DNA of 64,000 bases from Paraburkholderia haematera (GTDB lineage: Bacteria; Pseudomonadota; Gammaproteobacteria; Burkholderiales; Burkholderiaceae). Positions 62,284 to 64,000 of this stretch are shown in pieces. The first letter of the stretch is position 1. Every line of letters starts with the position of its first letter. A program made the translations under genes and the position numbers. The notes under the pieces are model-generated. The model was not told the origin of the DNA. It searched no databases and saw only the letters and a program-made list of their open reading frames with translations. The stretch is taken from the NCBI RefSeq assembly GCF_905220975.1, contig NZ_CAJNBK010000001.1, positions 558,001 to 622,000 of the forward strand. The letters run 5' to 3'.

Positions 62284-63023
62284 GCGGCACACAATCGCTC
62301 ACGCCGGAACTCGCTGCGAAGGTCGAGCGCCTCGATGCGCTGCTCGATTCGATCGCCGCGCGTCACGCGAACGTGAAGCTCGCCAGCAGCCTCGCGGCGG
62401 AAGACATGCTGCTCACGCACGCGATTCTGTCGCGTGGCGTGAAGATCGGCATCTTCTCGCTCAACACGGGCCGTCTGCATGCGGAAACGCTCGGCATGCT
62501 CGATCGCGTGAAAGAGCGCTACGGTTATGATATCGAGCAGTTTCATCCGCAAGCTGCCGCGGTTGAAGAATATGTCGGCTCGCACGGTTTGAACGCGTTC
62601 TATGAAAGCGTCGATCTGCGCAAGCGCTGCTGCGAAATTCGCAAGGTCGAACCGTTGAACCGCGCGCTGTCGGACGTCAGCGCATGGGTGACGGGACAGC
62701 GCCGCGAACAGTCGGTGACGCGTGCCGAACTGCACGAGGAAGAACACGATGCGGCGCGCAACATCGCCAAGTTCAATCCGCTGACGGACTGGACCGAAGC
62801 GGAAGTGTGGGACTACCTGAAAGCGTTGGACGTGCCGGTCAATCCGCTGCATGCGCGCGGTTATCCGAGCATTGGCTGCGAACCGTGTACCCGCGCGATC
62901 CGTCCCGGTGAAGACAGCCGGGCAGGGCGCTGGTGGTGGGAATCGCGCGATACGAAGGAATGTGGCCTGCATATCACGACGATTACGCCGATCCCCGTCA
63001 GCAGCGAGAACACGTCGGCATAA
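62280..63023 (+). CDS. cysH: Assimilatory (phospho)adenylyl-sulfate reductase
   Basis: A 247-residue reductase. The nucleotide site is in KLASSLAAEDMLLTHAI. Two cysteine pairs (KRCCEIRKVEP and GCEPCTRAI) bind a 4Fe-4S cluster, and the C-terminal catalytic motif is KECGLHI. The CC...CxxC pattern is that of APS-type reductases, so adenylyl sulfate rather than PAPS is the likely substrate. This fits an operon in which cysD follows directly. ATGA overlap with DUF934. A 115-bp gap then leads to cysD. Confidence 0.95.
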   Translation: MSGTQSLTPELAAKVERLDALLDSIAARHANVKLASSLAAEDMLLTHAILSRGVKIGIFSLNTGRLHAETLGMLDRVKERYGYDIEQFHPQAAAVEEYVGSHGLNAFYESVDLRKRCCEIRKVEPLNRALSDVSAWVTGQRREQSVTRAELHEEEHDAARNIAKFNPLTDWTEAEVWDYLKALDVPVNPLHARGYPSIGCEPCTRAIRPGEDSRAGRWWWESRDTKECGLHITTITPIPVSSENTSA

Positions 63024-63138
63024 AGCATTACGGCGGTTCGGGCCTTGGTTTTTAGCTTGAACGCCGCACATACCGATTTGAATACTTCCGCCTGGGCGAG
63101 CAACCGCCCGCCCGGGCGAATCAACGAAGGACCCAAAC

Positions 63139-64000
63139 ATGAGCACCACGCTCGAATCCACTGTGAATGCACCGCTTGCCAACACCGCGAACCGCATGGA
63201 TCACCTCGATTGGCTCGAAGCCGAGTCGATCCATATCCTGCGCGAACTGGTCGCCGAATGCAGCAAGCCCGCGCTGCTGTTTTCGGGCGGCAAGGATTCG
63301 GTGGTGGTGCTGCACCTCGCGCTGAAGGCCTTCGGCATTGGCGCGAATCGCAAGACCGTGCTGCCGTTCCCGCTCGTGCATATCGACACCGGCCACAACT
63401 ACGACGAAGTGATCGACTTCCGCGATCGCCGCGCGAAAGAGATCGGCGCTGAACTGGTGGTGGGCCACGTTGAAGATTCGATCAAGCGCGGCACGGTGCG
63501 CCTGCGCCGCGAACTGGATTCGCGCAACGCCGCGCAAGCCGTGACGCTGCTCGAAACGATCGCGGAACACGAGTACACCGCACTGATCGGCGGCGCGCGC
63601 CGTGACGAAGAAAAGGCCCGTGCAAAAGAACGGATCTTCTCGTTCCGCGACGAATTCGGCCAATGGGATCCGAAGGCGCAGCGCCCGGAACTGTGGAGCC
63701 TGTACAACGCGCGTCTGCACAACGGCGAACACCTGCGCGTGTTCCCGATCTCGAACTGGACCGAGCTCGACGTGTGGCAATACATCGCCCGCGAACAGCT
63801 CGAACTGCCGTCGATCTATTACGCGCATCAACGCGAGATCGTGCGCCGCAACGGTCTGCTCGTGCCGGTCACGCCGCTCACGCCGATGCGTGAAGGCGAA
63901 ACCAGCGAAACCGCGCTCGTGCGTTTCCGCACCGTGGGCGATATCAGCTGCACGTGCCCGGTGGAAAGCGATGCCGACGATCTCGAGAAGATCATCGCGG
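63139..64000 (+). CDS. cysD: Sulfate adenylyltransferase subunit 2 (partial, runs off the window)
   Basis: The first 287 residues of the small, catalytic subunit of ATP sulfurylase, which makes APS from sulfate and ATP together with the GTPase CysN. The PP-loop is LLFSGGKDSVVVLHLALKAF (about residues 47-66), followed by VHIDTGHNYDEVIDFRD, LIGGARRDEEKARAKERIFS and FPISNWTELDVWQYIARE. The usual length is ~300-320, so only the C-terminal end is missing. cysN is expected next. Confidence 0.97.
   Translation, partial: MSTTLESTVNAPLANTANRMDHLDWLEAESIHILRELVAECSKPALLFSGGKDSVVVLHLALKAFGIGANRKTVLPFPLVHIDTGHNYDEVIDFRDRRAKEIGAELVVGHVEDSIKRGTVRLRRELDSRNAAQAVTLLETIAEHEYTALIGGARRDEEKARAKERIFSFRDEFGQWDPKAQRPELWSLYNARLHNGEHLRVFPISNWTELDVWQYIAREQLELPSIYYAHQREIVRRNGLLVPVTPLTPMREGETSETALVRFRTVGDISCTCPVESDADDLEKIIA

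Noticed and set aside
1-64000. tRNA, rRNA and riboswitch genes
   Set aside because: I looked through the intergenic stretches for cloverleaf or known aptamer patterns and saw none that I could support.

Overview
The window looks like chromosomal DNA of a Burkholderiales bacterium, most likely Paraburkholderia or Burkholderia. The reasons are high-GC codon use, the gene content (manB-type mutase, waaC, Kdo hydroxylase, waaA, urtABCDE plus ure genes, cysB next to cysI-DUF934-cysHD), and several families typical of this group (DUF2844, DUF3443). This assignment is inferred from gene content, not from a search.

Region 1 (1-18315) is surface polysaccharide. It opens with the end of a probable polysaccharide hydrolase, then a Wzc-type chain-length/BY-kinase protein, a Wzx-type flippase and three leftward GT4 glycosyltransferases. 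After a gene-free gap come galE, a GT4 enzyme, a GT2 enzyme and a second flippase, all leftward. Rightward phosphomannomutase, waaC, Kdo hydroxylase and waaA complete the lipid A-core inner region. A small membrane protein of unknown function ends the block.

Region 2 (18318-31627) is a leftward urea uptake and hydrolysis locus: urtABCD, a ~640 bp inverted-repeat element, urtE, ureD, an orphan amino-acid-type binding protein, then ureABCEFG. Upstream of urtA, and upstream of the binding protein that precedes ureA, I see sequences fitting the -24/-12 promoter of sigma-54. The second promoter has paired NtrC-like sites upstream. Together they suggest that urea import, urease subunits and nickel insertion are switched on under nitrogen limitation.

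Region 3 (31989-42506) is accessory. It holds a class III aminotransferase, about 1 kb of probably decayed DNA, a secreted protease that seems to have lost its catalytic domain, a TPR-glycosyltransferase, an IS3-family insertion sequence, and a tandem duplication of a DUF2844-DUF3443 gene pair. The DUF3443 proteins carry two Asp-Thr/Ser-Gly motifs resembling those of aspartic proteases, and one has a 53-unit Thr-Pro linker. This duplicated pair is the best candidate for an undescribed system.

Region 4 (42796-57520) contains tolC-rhodanese-pcm (leftward), a LacI-regulated sugar ABC transporter with a TIM-barrel isomerase and a Gfo/Idh/MocA dehydrogenase (rightward, with a perfect operator in front of lacI), and a leftward RND efflux pump with its adaptor.

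Region 5 (57670-64000) holds an orphan branched-chain-amino-acid-type binding protein, cysB, and the divergent sulfate assimilation operon cysI-DUF934-cysH-cysD, cut by the window end.
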